This document shows positions 56,297 through 64,000 of a stretch of DNA of 64,000 bases, piece after piece. The stretch lies in assembly GCF_001884135.1 (NCBI RefSeq), contig NZ_MAOC01000007.1, positions 62,001 to 126,000 of the forward strand, read 5' to 3'. Each line of letters starts with the position of its first letter. Position 1 is the stretch's first letter. Under the pieces are notes generated by a model that ran no database searches, had not been told where the DNA came from, and saw nothing but the letters and a program-made list of their open reading frames with translations. The stretch is from Bacillus nitratireducens (GTDB taxonomy: Bacteria > Bacillota > Bacilli > Bacillales > Bacillaceae_G). A program made the position numbers and the translations under genes.

Positions 56297-56314
56297 CCCT
56301 GCCGTTAAGCAGGG
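56297..56314 (-). terminator. Weak leader terminator before rimP-nusA
   Basis: On the minus strand CCCTGC and GCAGGG form a 6-bp GC-rich stem followed by GCTTTTGTT, an interrupted T-tract. The palindrome GTTAGCTAAC adjoins it. It lies about 80 bases before the rimP start, where a NusA-dependent attenuator would be expected. Confidence 0.6.
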
Positions 56315-56427
56315 AATATCTGTCTTAGTATTACCAAATTTAAGAAGTAAAACTTGTAACAAAATATGTATATACGACAGAAATATCTTTACTATCCACA
56401 TAGATAAAATGTAGATAGTAACACGAA

Positions 56428-56447
56428 AGAGTGGGTTTCCCCACTCT
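56428..56447. terminator. Terminator after polC
   Basis: AGAGTGGG and CCCACTCT form a perfect 8-bp stem with a 4-base loop. The T-tract is short on the minus strand and stronger on the plus strand. Confidence 0.7.
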
Positions 56448-56533
56448 CTTTTTCACAAAATATACATGACATGGTTATCTCGGTTTATAGTATACCATAG
56501 CAAATATTGATTTGCAAAGACTTTTCCTTCCTG

Positions 56534-59500
56534 TTAGAACAGTGATAATTGGTTTTGATCCGGTAAATCTCCTAGACAACCTTGACTATCTAAATACTCA
56601 ATAATTGTTTTTGAAACCTTACTGCGCTGCTGTAAGTCTTCTTTTGATAGGAAGTCTCCATTTTTACGTGCTTCTACAATACTTAAAGCTGCGTTTGTAC
56701 CAAGACCAGGTACTGCATTAAATGGAGGAATTAATGAGTCTCCATCAATAATAAATTCTGTTGCATGCGAGCGGTATAAATCAACCTTTTGGAATGAGTA
56801 TCCACGCTCACACATTTCAAGTGTCATTTCTAGTACAGTTAATAAACTCTTCTCTTTCGGCGCTGCATCCAATCCTTTTTGAGCAATTTCGTCAATTTTT
56901 ACGCGTATGGATGCTGAACCTTTCGCCATCGCTTCTACATCAAAATCATCTGCACGAACTGTAAAATATGCCGCATAGAATAAAAGTGCAAAATGCACTT
57001 TAAAGTACGCGATACGTACAGCCATAAGTACGTAAGCAGCCGCATGGGCTTTAGGGAACATGTATTTAATCTTCTTACATGAATCAATATACCAACCTGG
57101 TACATTATTATTTTTCATGTCCTCTTCCCATTCTTCCGGTACACCTTTACCTTTACGAACTGACTCCATGATTTTGAAGGCTAATGATGGATCTAAACCT
57201 TGATAAATTAAATATACCATGATGTCATCACGACAACCAATAACCTCACTCAGTGTACATGTACCATTATAAATTAACTCGTTTGCATTACCGAGCCATA
57301 CGTCAGTACCATGTGATAGTCCAGAGATTTGGACTAACTCTGAGAATGTCGTTGGTTTTGTCTCTTCTAACATTTGTCTTACGAATTTCGTACCAAACTC
57401 TGGTATACCAAGTGTACCTGTTTTACAGTTGATTTGTTCTTCCGTTACCCCTAACGATTCTGGACCAGAGAAAATTTTCATCACTTCTGGATCATCCGTT
57501 GGTATTGTTTTTGGATCAATACCACTTAAATCTTGTAACATACGAATAACGGTCGGATCGTCGTGTCCAAGTATATCAAGTTTTAATAAATTATCATGAA
57601 TCGAGTGGAAATCAAAGTGCGTTGTTCTCCACTCAGCCCCTATTGAATCCGCCGGAAACTGTATTGGTGAGAAATCAAATATGTCCATGTAATCTGGTAC
57701 TACAATAATACCGCCTGGATGCTGTCCCGTTGTACGTTTTACCCCTGTACAACCTGCAACTAACCGATCTATCTCTGCATTTCGAATCGTTAAATTATGA
57801 TCATTCGCATATCCTTTTACATACCCATAAGCGGTTTTTTCCGCAACTGTACCTATCGTTCCCGCACGGTATACATAATCTTCACCGAACAGTATTTTCG
57901 TATAGTTATGGGCACGTGGTTGATATTCCCCGGAGAAGTTCAAATCGATATCGGGCACCTTATCTCCTTTAAATCCAAGGAACGTTTCAAACGGAATATC
58001 ATGTCCATCTTTTACGTATGACACATTACACGTTGGACATTCTTTATCTGGTAAATCAAAACCAGAACCTACAGAACCGTCATTAAAGAATTCTGATTGC
58101 TTACACTTTGGACATACGTAATGCGGTGGTAATGGGTTTACTTCTGTAATTTCCATCATTGTTGCAACAAATGATGACCCTACCGATCCACGCGAACCTA
58201 CTAGATATCCGTCTACTAACGATTTTTTCACAAGCTTATGTGAAATTAAATAAATAACGGCGAATCCATGTCCAATAATACTTTTCAATTCTTTTTCTAA
58301 ACGAGCCTCTACAATTTCTGGTAGCTCTTCCCCATAAATGCTGCGTGCCATTTTATAACTCATATCACGCGTTTCATCATCGGCACCCTCAATTTTCGGT
58401 GTGTATAGATCATCTTTTACTGGATGAACATCACCAATTAATGACGCAACCTTTTGTGTATTCGTTACTACAATTTCTTTCGCTTTGTCTTCACCTAAAA
58501 ATGAAAAACACTCTAACATCTCATCTGTTGTACGGAAATGTACGGGTGGTAATGAATGGCGATTTAAAGGATTTGCTCCGCCCTGCGAACTTACTAAAAT
58601 TTTACGATACATTGCATCCTCTGGATCTAAATAATGCACGTTCCCTGTAGCAACAACTGGTTTTTCTAACGTCTCACCTAGTTTTACTAAATTAGAAATA
58701 ATTGTTTTTAATTGCCCTTCATCTCTAACGAGTTCACGTTCTACTAAATGACGTAACACCTCTGGAGGCATAACCTCAATATAGTCATAAAACTGTGCAA
58801 TTTCTTCTACTTCTTCAGGTGCTTTTTGCATCATCGCTTCAAACACTTCACCTTTATCACAAGCCGTTCCTACTATAATGCCTTCACGATATTTTTTTAA
58901 TAGAGATCTTGGCACTCGTGGTACACGATAAAAGTAATTCAGATGAGAATATGAAACAAGTTTATATAAATTTTTTAATCCAACGTCTGATGTGGCAAGT
59001 AATGTCATATGACTTGGACGCCCACGTTTATATGCATCCCCTTGCCCCATACTATCGTTTAGTTGATCGTGATATTCAAATCCCTTTTCAATCACATCTT
59101 TTAACATTTTCACAAGTAAATATCCCGTTGCTTCTGTATCATAAATCGCACGGTGATGTTGCGTTAATTCAATATCAAGCTTTTTACACATTGTATTTAA
59201 TCGATGATTTTTCATTTCTGGGAATAAAAACCGTGCAAGTTCTAACGTATCGATAACTGGGTTTTTCGTTTTTTCTAGCCCAGCCTTTTTAAAACCTACG
59301 TTAATAAATCCCATATCAAAGCTTGCGTTATGGGCAACAAGTGTATGGTCACCCATCCATTCCTCAAACTTTTTGAACACTTCGTCCACTTCTGGAGCAT
59401 CAGTTAACATATCATCTGTAATACCTGTTAATTCAATAATTGTTGCAGATAATGGTTGATGTGGATTTGCGAAAGATTCAAAGCGATCAATGATTTCGCC

Positions 59501-60835
59501 GCCTTTTATCTTTACGGCAGCTAACTCAATGACTGTGTCATACACAGCTGATAAACCTGTCGTCTCAACGTCGAAAACAACATACGTTTCCTCTGCAAGT
59601 AAACGATGCGCTTCGTTATATGCAATCGGTACACCATCATTAACTAAATTCGCTTCTACACCATATATAACTTTAACCCCAGCCTTTTTACCCGCAGAAT
59701 ATGCCTCTGGGAAAGACTGCGCAACAGCATGGTCTGTAACAGCAATTGCCTCATGTCCCCATTTACCTGCTTGGGCAACAAGTCTAGAAACAGGAGTAAC
59801 AGCGTCCATTTGGCTCATCGGTGTGTGAAGATGCAGCTCTACACGTTTTTCACCTTCTGGCGCTTTATCTTTACGAGACGGTCCTGCTATTTCATTTATA
59901 TCATTTGCAATCATTACTAAATCTCGAACGAATGTATCATTTTGAACAGAACCACGCGCTTTCACCCACATTCCTTTTTTCAAGGATTGCAGCATTGGAA
60001 TATCTTCTTTGTCACGCGAGAACATTTTGATCATAATTGAATCCGTATAGTCTGTTATTTTTAAAGTTAATAACGTACGGCCACTACGAAGCTCTTTCGT
60101 TTCTACATGGAAGACATACCCTTGAACTGTTTTTCTTCTTTCTTCATCTTGAATTTCTCGCATCGGTGTAATCTCTTCATCCGGCTTAATAAGATATCCG
60201 AGTACAACCGGCCCTTCATGCACAACGCTGCTTTCTTCAGCTTGCTTCTTCGCCATTTCTTCCATAGCTTGTATAACACGTTCACGATCTTCTTGCTGCG
60301 TTTGCTCGCGAAACTTTTGCATTTCTTCTGTATTTTGCTGTATATGTGTGTCTAACTGAAAACGTGGGAATCCAAAAGTTTCGTATTGATCCCCTACTGG
60401 TTTCGCTACGTTTTTCTTTAAAGCAGTAGATTCCAGCTCATTATTCACATTTATTAGCAACTTCACTCCATTCACCTGCGGAAGCTGCTTCTTTAAGTAA
60501 GCAAACATAGGTGAAAATGTAATTCGTTCCGTACAAAGCGGCCAATACGCCCTCACTTCTTCTTCTGTAAATTGTTTATTCTCTGTTTCTAATGCAAATG
60601 TTGTTCTTGCAATATGAGAAAATGATTGCTTAAGCTTTGTTTCTAGCAATTCATATAATTCTGTAGGCAAAATACGTGGCACTTGTAAATCAAAATGCCA
60701 ACTTTTATTCGCTTTATCAATAACGAGCCTTTCAATACCACCACCTTGTAAATATTGATTTATAAGGTCGTCTGGTATTTGCAACTGCTGGAGCAAAATT
60801 TGAAATCGCTCTTGTTGTTCATTTGTTAATGACAT
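56534..60835 (-). CDS. polC: DNA polymerase III PolC
   Basis: PolC is the main replicative polymerase of low-GC Gram-positives. The product from ATG 60835 ([20 protein letters not shown]) is 1433 residues. It carries, in order, an N-terminal domain, an OB fold, and a PHP domain ([15 protein letters not shown]) into which the proofreading exonuclease is inserted ([17 protein letters not shown]). A zinc-binding element ([12 protein letters not shown] and ECPTC) and the polymerase domain ([15 protein letters not shown]) follow, and it ends with QLSLF, a beta-clamp binding motif. AGGAG is 7 bases before this ATG. It is transcribed alone between proS and the nusA operon. Confidence 0.99.
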   Translation of the reverse strand: MSLTNEQQERFQILLQQLQIPDDLINQYLQGGGIERLVIDKANKSWHFDLQVPRILPTELYELLETKLKQSFSHIARTTFALETENKQFTEEEVRAYWPLCTERITFSPMFAYLKKQLPQVNGVKLLINVNNELESTALKKNVAKPVGDQYETFGFPRFQLDTHIQQNTEEMQKFREQTQQEDRERVIQAMEEMAKKQAEESSVVHEGPVVLGYLIKPDEEITPMREIQDEERRKTVQGYVFHVETKELRSGRTLLTLKITDYTDSIMIKMFSRDKEDIPMLQSLKKGMWVKARGSVQNDTFVRDLVMIANDINEIAGPSRKDKAPEGEKRVELHLHTPMSQMDAVTPVSRLVAQAGKWGHEAIAVTDHAVAQSFPEAYSAGKKAGVKVIYGVEANLVNDGVPIAYNEAHRLLAEETYVVFDVETTGLSAVYDTVIELAAVKIKGGEIIDRFESFANPHQPLSATIIELTGITDDMLTDAPEVDEVFKKFEEWMGDHTLVAHNASFDMGFINVGFKKAGLEKTKNPVIDTLELARFLFPEMKNHRLNTMCKKLDIELTQHHRAIYDTEATGYLLVKMLKDVIEKGFEYHDQLNDSMGQGDAYKRGRPSHMTLLATSDVGLKNLYKLVSYSHLNYFYRVPRVPRSLLKKYREGIIVGTACDKGEVFEAMMQKAPEEVEEIAQFYDYIEVMPPEVLRHLVERELVRDEGQLKTIISNLVKLGETLEKPVVATGNVHYLDPEDAMYRKILVSSQGGANPLNRHSLPPVHFRTTDEMLECFSFLGEDKAKEIVVTNTQKVASLIGDVHPVKDDLYTPKIEGADDETRDMSYKMARSIYGEELPEIVEARLEKELKSIIGHGFAVIYLISHKLVKKSLVDGYLVGSRGSVGSSFVATMMEITEVNPLPPHYVCPKCKQSEFFNDGSVGSGFDLPDKECPTCNVSYVKDGHDIPFETFLGFKGDKVPDIDLNFSGEYQPRAHNYTKILFGEDYVYRAGTIGTVAEKTAYGYVKGYANDHNLTIRNAEIDRLVAGCTGVKRTTGQHPGGIIVVPDYMDIFDFSPIQFPADSIGAEWRTTHFDFHSIHDNLLKLDILGHDDPTVIRMLQDLSGIDPKTIPTDDPEVMKIFSGPESLGVTEEQINCKTGTLGIPEFGTKFVRQMLEETKPTTFSELVQISGLSHGTDVWLGNANELIYNGTCTLSEVIGCRDDIMVYLIYQGLDPSLAFKIMESVRKGKGVPEEWEEDMKNNNVPGWYIDSCKKIKYMFPKAHAAAYVLMAVRIAYFKVHFALLFYAAYFTVRADDFDVEAMAKGSASIRVKIDEIAQKGLDAAPKEKSLLTVLEMTLEMCERGYSFQKVDLYRSHATEFIIDGDSLIPPFNAVPGLGTNAALSIVEARKNGDFLSKEDLQQRSKVSKTIIEYLDSQGCLGDLPDQNQLSLF

Positions 60836-60932
60836 ATGCACTCTCCTTCCATTTGCTATTATAAATTGAATCGTACTACAAAGAAAGATTTCTCCCTTCT
60901 TCTTTTACGAAATACGTTTACAAAGAAAGAGA

Positions 60933-60955
60933 AGGTACCTCATAACGAGGTACCT
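60933..60955 (-). terminator. Terminator of proS
   Basis: AGGTACCTC and GAGGTACCT form a perfect 9-bp stem with a 5-base loop just after the proS stop. Flanking AGAAG and CTTCT pairs extend it. Confidence 0.82.
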
Positions 60956-60959
60956 CTTC

Positions 60960-62660
60960 TTATTTTAAAATATTAGCAATATATGTTTGAAGTTCTTCTA
61001 CTTTCACTTCTTCAGACTCGCCTGTAGCACGTACTTTCACTTCTACAATACCTTCATCCGCTTTTTTACCAACTGTAACACGAACTGGAAGGCCGAATAA
61101 ATCTGCATCTGCAAATTTAACACCTGCACGTTCTGCACGATCATCTAGTAATACTTCGTATCCTTGCTCTTGCAATGAGTTGTAGATGTTTTCACCCAAT
61201 TCACGTTGTGCATCAGATTTCATATTTACTGGAATTACATGCACATGGAACGGTGCAACAGCCTTTGGCCAAACTAAACCGTTCTCATCATTAAACTGTT
61301 CTGCAATTGCTGCCACTGTACGAGATACACCGATACCGTAACAACCCATAATAAGTGGTTTTGTTTTTCCGTTTTCATCTAGGAACGTTGCGTTCATTGC
61401 TTCACTATAACGAGTTCCTAATTTGAATACGTGACCTACTTCAATTCCGCGCGCGAAAAGAATTGTTCCATTTCCATCTGGAGATTGGTCTCCTTCTTGA
61501 ATGAAGCGTAAATCTGTATATTGACTCACTTTAAAGTCACGTTCTGGATTTACATTTACATAATGGAATCCTTCTTCGTTCGCTCCCGAACATCCGTTAA
61601 CAATTGATGCTACAGCATGGTCAGCGATAATTTCGATATCACCTGTAACACCAATCGGTCCTAAAGAACCAACTTCACAGTTTAATAATTCTTTCACTTC
61701 TTCATGAGAAGCAAGCTCAACAACTGAAGCGCCGTATACATTTTTCACTTTTACATCGTTTACTTCATGATCACCACGAACAAGTACAACTACTAATTTC
61801 TCATCTACTTTAAATACCATAGACTTAATGCACTTGTCAGCTTCAATGTTTAAGAATGCAGATACTTCTTCAATTGCTTTTTGATCTGGTGTTGCTACCT
61901 TTTCAAGTGCCTTTTCTGCTTCATCACTCTTCGTATACGTAGCTACCACAGGAGCCATTTCGATGTTTGCTGCATAATTAGATGTATCAGAGTATGCAAT
62001 TGTATCTTCACCAACTTCAGATAATACCATAAACTCATGCGTATCTTTTCCGCCCATTGCTCCAGAGTCAGCAATAACTGCACGGAAGTTCAAGCCACAA
62101 CGAGCAAAAATGTTAGAGTATGCTTTGTATAAACGATCATACACTTCATCTAAGCTCTCTTGCGTAGCATGGAAAGAGTATGCATCTTTCATTAGAAACT
62201 CTCTTCCACGTAATAGACCGAAACGAGGTCTTTGTTCGTCACGGAACTTTGTTTGAATTTGGTATAATGTTAACGGTAATTTTTTATATGATTTCACTTC
62301 ATCACGTACAAGATCAGTAATTACTTCTTCGTGTGTAGCTCCTAATGCAAATTCACGAGCGTTACGATCTTTCATACGCATTAATTCAGATCCGTAAGAA
62401 TACCAACGCCCTGACTCTTGCCATAATTCCGCAGCTTGCATAGCTGGCATTAATAATTCTACAGCTCCTGCACGCTCCATTTCTTCACGAACAATACGTT
62501 CTACTTTGTGTAATACTTTTAAACCAAATGGTAGAAAACTATAAATACCAGAAGCATTTTGACGCATAAACCCTGCGCGAAGTAATAATTGATGACTTTT
62601 AATTTCAGCATCAGCTGGAACTTCACGTAATGTAGGACTGAATACCATACTTTGTTTCAT
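60960..62660 (-). CDS. proS: Prolyl-tRNA synthetase
   Basis: ProS charges tRNA-Pro. The 566-residue protein is the bacterial class II type with an inserted editing domain of about residues 230-400. Motif 2 is [21 protein letters not shown] and motif 3 [23 protein letters not shown] precedes the ATG. It lies between rseP and polC, as in B. subtilis. The leader of about 100 bases holds the rseP terminator and no T-box that I can see. Confidence 0.97.
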   Translation of the reverse strand: MKQSMVFSPTLREVPADAEIKSHQLLLRAGFMRQNASGIYSFLPFGLKVLHKVERIVREEMERAGAVELLMPAMQAAELWQESGRWYSYGSELMRMKDRNAREFALGATHEEVITDLVRDEVKSYKKLPLTLYQIQTKFRDEQRPRFGLLRGREFLMKDAYSFHATQESLDEVYDRLYKAYSNIFARCGLNFRAVIADSGAMGGKDTHEFMVLSEVGEDTIAYSDTSNYAANIEMAPVVATYTKSDEAEKALEKVATPDQKAIEEVSAFLNIEADKCIKSMVFKVDEKLVVVLVRGDHEVNDVKVKNVYGASVVELASHEEVKELLNCEVGSLGPIGVTGDIEIIADHAVASIVNGCSGANEEGFHYVNVNPERDFKVSQYTDLRFIQEGDQSPDGNGTILFARGIEVGHVFKLGTRYSEAMNATFLDENGKTKPLIMGCYGIGVSRTVAAIAEQFNDENGLVWPKAVAPFHVHVIPVNMKSDAQRELGENIYNSLQEQGYEVLLDDRAERAGVKFADADLFGLPVRVTVGKKADEGIVEVKVRATGESEEVKVEELQTYIANILK

Positions 62661-62701
62661 TTATTCGCACCTCTTCATTTTACTCTTACACGCAACAAAA
62701 C

Positions 62702-62725
62702 CCCTCACCTCGAGTTAGGTGAGGG
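62702..62725 (-). terminator. Terminator of rseP
   Basis: CCCTCACCT and AGGTGAGGG form a perfect 9-bp stem with a 6-base loop. GTTTTGTT follows on the minus strand. Confidence 0.82.
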
Positions 62726-62769
62726 ATTTTATTGTACGAGCTCTATTTCATTATAAACTTCTTCTTATT

Positions 62770-64000
62770 TTACAAGAAAAACTTACGGATGTCATTCCAT
62801 GTTACAACTAACATAAGCAACATTAATAATGCAAATCCAATAAAGTGAACCATTCCTTCTTTTTGACGATCAATCGGTTTCCCTCTTAATGCCTCAATTA
62901 AGAAGAAGAACAAACGTCCACCGTCTAAAGCTGGAACTGGTAATAAATTAAATAAACCAAGGTTAATACTTAAAACTGCCGCTAAACTTAGTACACGCGT
63001 AAATCCATAATCTACAACTTGATCTGTTAAATTATAAATTCCTACTGGACCTGATAACTCATTAATAGAAAATTGACCAGTTACTAATTTCACAAGAGAA
63101 TCAAAAATTAGTTTCGTCCATTCGTACGTTTGTTCAAACCCTGATTTAATAGAACCCATCACTGTTTTCTCTACAGGAGAGTAAACACCAATTCTACCAA
63201 CTTCTTCTTTTCCTTCTTTATCAACCGTTGGTGTTACTTTTACATTAAACTGTTCATTATCACGCTTTACCTGTAACGTAATTTCTTTATTCGGGTTTTC
63301 ACGTACAATTGTTACAACATCTTTCCATGTACTAGTGTTCTTCCCATCAATCGCTTGAATTGTATCATTTTCTTTTAATCCAGCTTGCTGTGCTGCACTA
63401 TTCTCCATTACTTTTCCGACCATTGGCTTGTCAACAGGAACACCTTGTACAAATCCTAAAATCACAAAAATAACAAATGCTAAAATGAAGTTCATCGCAG
63501 GACCCGCAAAAATTGTTAAAGCACGTTGACCCAATTTCTTGGAGCCAAACTGCCTATTATACGGAGCAATTTGAATTTCTTCACCAGCAGTAATGATACG
63601 AGCTTTTTCATTCACTCGGAATGTTTGCAGCTCTTCCTCGTACTCTTCATATCCCGAAATTGTAAGATTATGTTCCAAATCAGCTTGTTCGACTTCAATG
63701 ACGCGAACATTTGGATATTTTTCATGTCCGTCAAAAACTAATTTCACAACTTCTTCTTTTTCATTTATTACAAGTCCAACCTTTTTCCCAGGCTTTAACT
63801 CCACAGTGTCCGCATCCTCGCCAGCCATTCTTACATAGCCACCAAGGGGTAGTAAGCGAATCGTATACACCGTTTCATTCTTTTCAAATGAGAATATTTT
63901 CGGACCAAAACCAATCGCAAACTCGCGGCATAAAATACCCGCTCTTTTTGCGAAATATAGATGCCCTAGCTCATGGAAAAATACGAGTGCACCGAAAATT
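62770..64000 (-). CDS. rseP: Site-2 metalloprotease RasP/RseP, 5' end missing
   Basis: RasP cleaves membrane-embedded substrates such as the anti-sigma factor RsiW and remnant signal peptides. The gene enters from the right edge, so the first residues are missing; the frame is open from the edge. The zinc motif FFHELGHLYFAKRAG is visible, followed by FGPKIF, LLPLGGYVRMAGEDAD, a PDZ domain and the second metal ligand region LLPVPALDGGRLFF. Several membrane helices are present. It precedes proS. Confidence 0.95.
   Translation of the reverse strand, partial: IFGALVFFHELGHLYFAKRAGILCREFAIGFGPKIFSFEKNETVYTIRLLPLGGYVRMAGEDADTVELKPGKKVGLVINEKEEVVKLVFDGHEKYPNVRVIEVEQADLEHNLTISGYEEYEEELQTFRVNEKARIITAGEEIQIAPYNRQFGSKKLGQRALTIFAGPAMNFILAFVIFVILGFVQGVPVDKPMVGKVMENSAAQQAGLKENDTIQAIDGKNTSTWKDVVTIVRENPNKEITLQVKRDNEQFNVKVTPTVDKEGKEEVGRIGVYSPVEKTVMGSIKSGFEQTYEWTKLIFDSLVKLVTGQFSINELSGPVGIYNLTDQVVDYGFTRVLSLAAVLSINLGLFNLLPVPALDGGRLFFFLIEALRGKPIDRQKEGMVHFIGFALLMLLMLVVTWNDIRKFFL

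Overview
The window comes from a low-GC, endospore-forming member of the Firmicutes, most likely the Bacillus cereus group. Supporting this are the spore genes cotE, spoVS, dpaA/dpaB and spoIIIE, a PolC-type replicase, and a gene order nearly colinear with the B. subtilis polC-to-mutL region. Almost every gene lies on the minus strand, so transcription runs from high to low coordinates for about 61 kb. The only plus-strand coding remnant is a decayed MocR-type regulator near 2.1-2.8 kb.

Layout, right to left in the direction of transcription. 64.0-60.9 kb: rseP (partial) and proS. 60.8-46.4 kb: polC, then the translation and transcription block rimP-nusA-rnpM-rplGA-infB-ylxP-rbfA-truB-ribC-rpsO-pnp and ylxY. 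45.4-38.8 kb: the M16 protease mlpA, ymxH, the dipicolinate synthase pair dpaA/dpaB and the aspartate-pathway genes asd-dapG-dapA, which supply the precursor of dipicolinate and of lysine. 38.2-32.9 kb: rnjB (RNase J2), tepA, ylzJ and spoIIIE. 32.7-26.8 kb: a GntR/UTRA regulator and a four-gene BMP-type nucleoside ABC transporter, all downstream of a clear guanine-class purine riboswitch. 26.6-19.1 kb: two M16-family genes (ymfF/ymfH), ymfI, ymfJ, ymfK, rodZ, pgsA and cinA. 19.0-13.5 kb: recA with a LexA box, rny (RNase Y), ymdB, spoVS and an M19 dipeptidase. 13.3-2.8 kb: korA/korB, miaB, ricA, cotE, mutS and mutL. 2.8-0 kb: an eroding accessory end with the MocR remnant, an orphan terminator, a licT antiterminator gene carrying an in-frame stop, and the start of a beta-glucoside PTS gene.

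Most operons are separated by clear intrinsic terminators. The most interesting non-coding signals are structured leaders. The rnjB leader holds a 13-bp inverted repeat whose 3' arm contains the only ribosome-binding-like sequence before the start codon. The rny leader is about 210 nt, with a consensus promoter, several hairpins and a hairpin plus T-run just before the ribosome-binding site. A weak terminator precedes the rimP-nusA operon. I saw no CRISPR array, tRNA, rRNA, prophage or complete insertion sequence. Compared with B. subtilis as I remember it, korAB and the M19 dipeptidase occupy the tdh-kbl position, and the nucleoside transporter occupies the ymfD/ymfE position. All functional assignments come from recognising motifs and synteny by eye; no database search was run.
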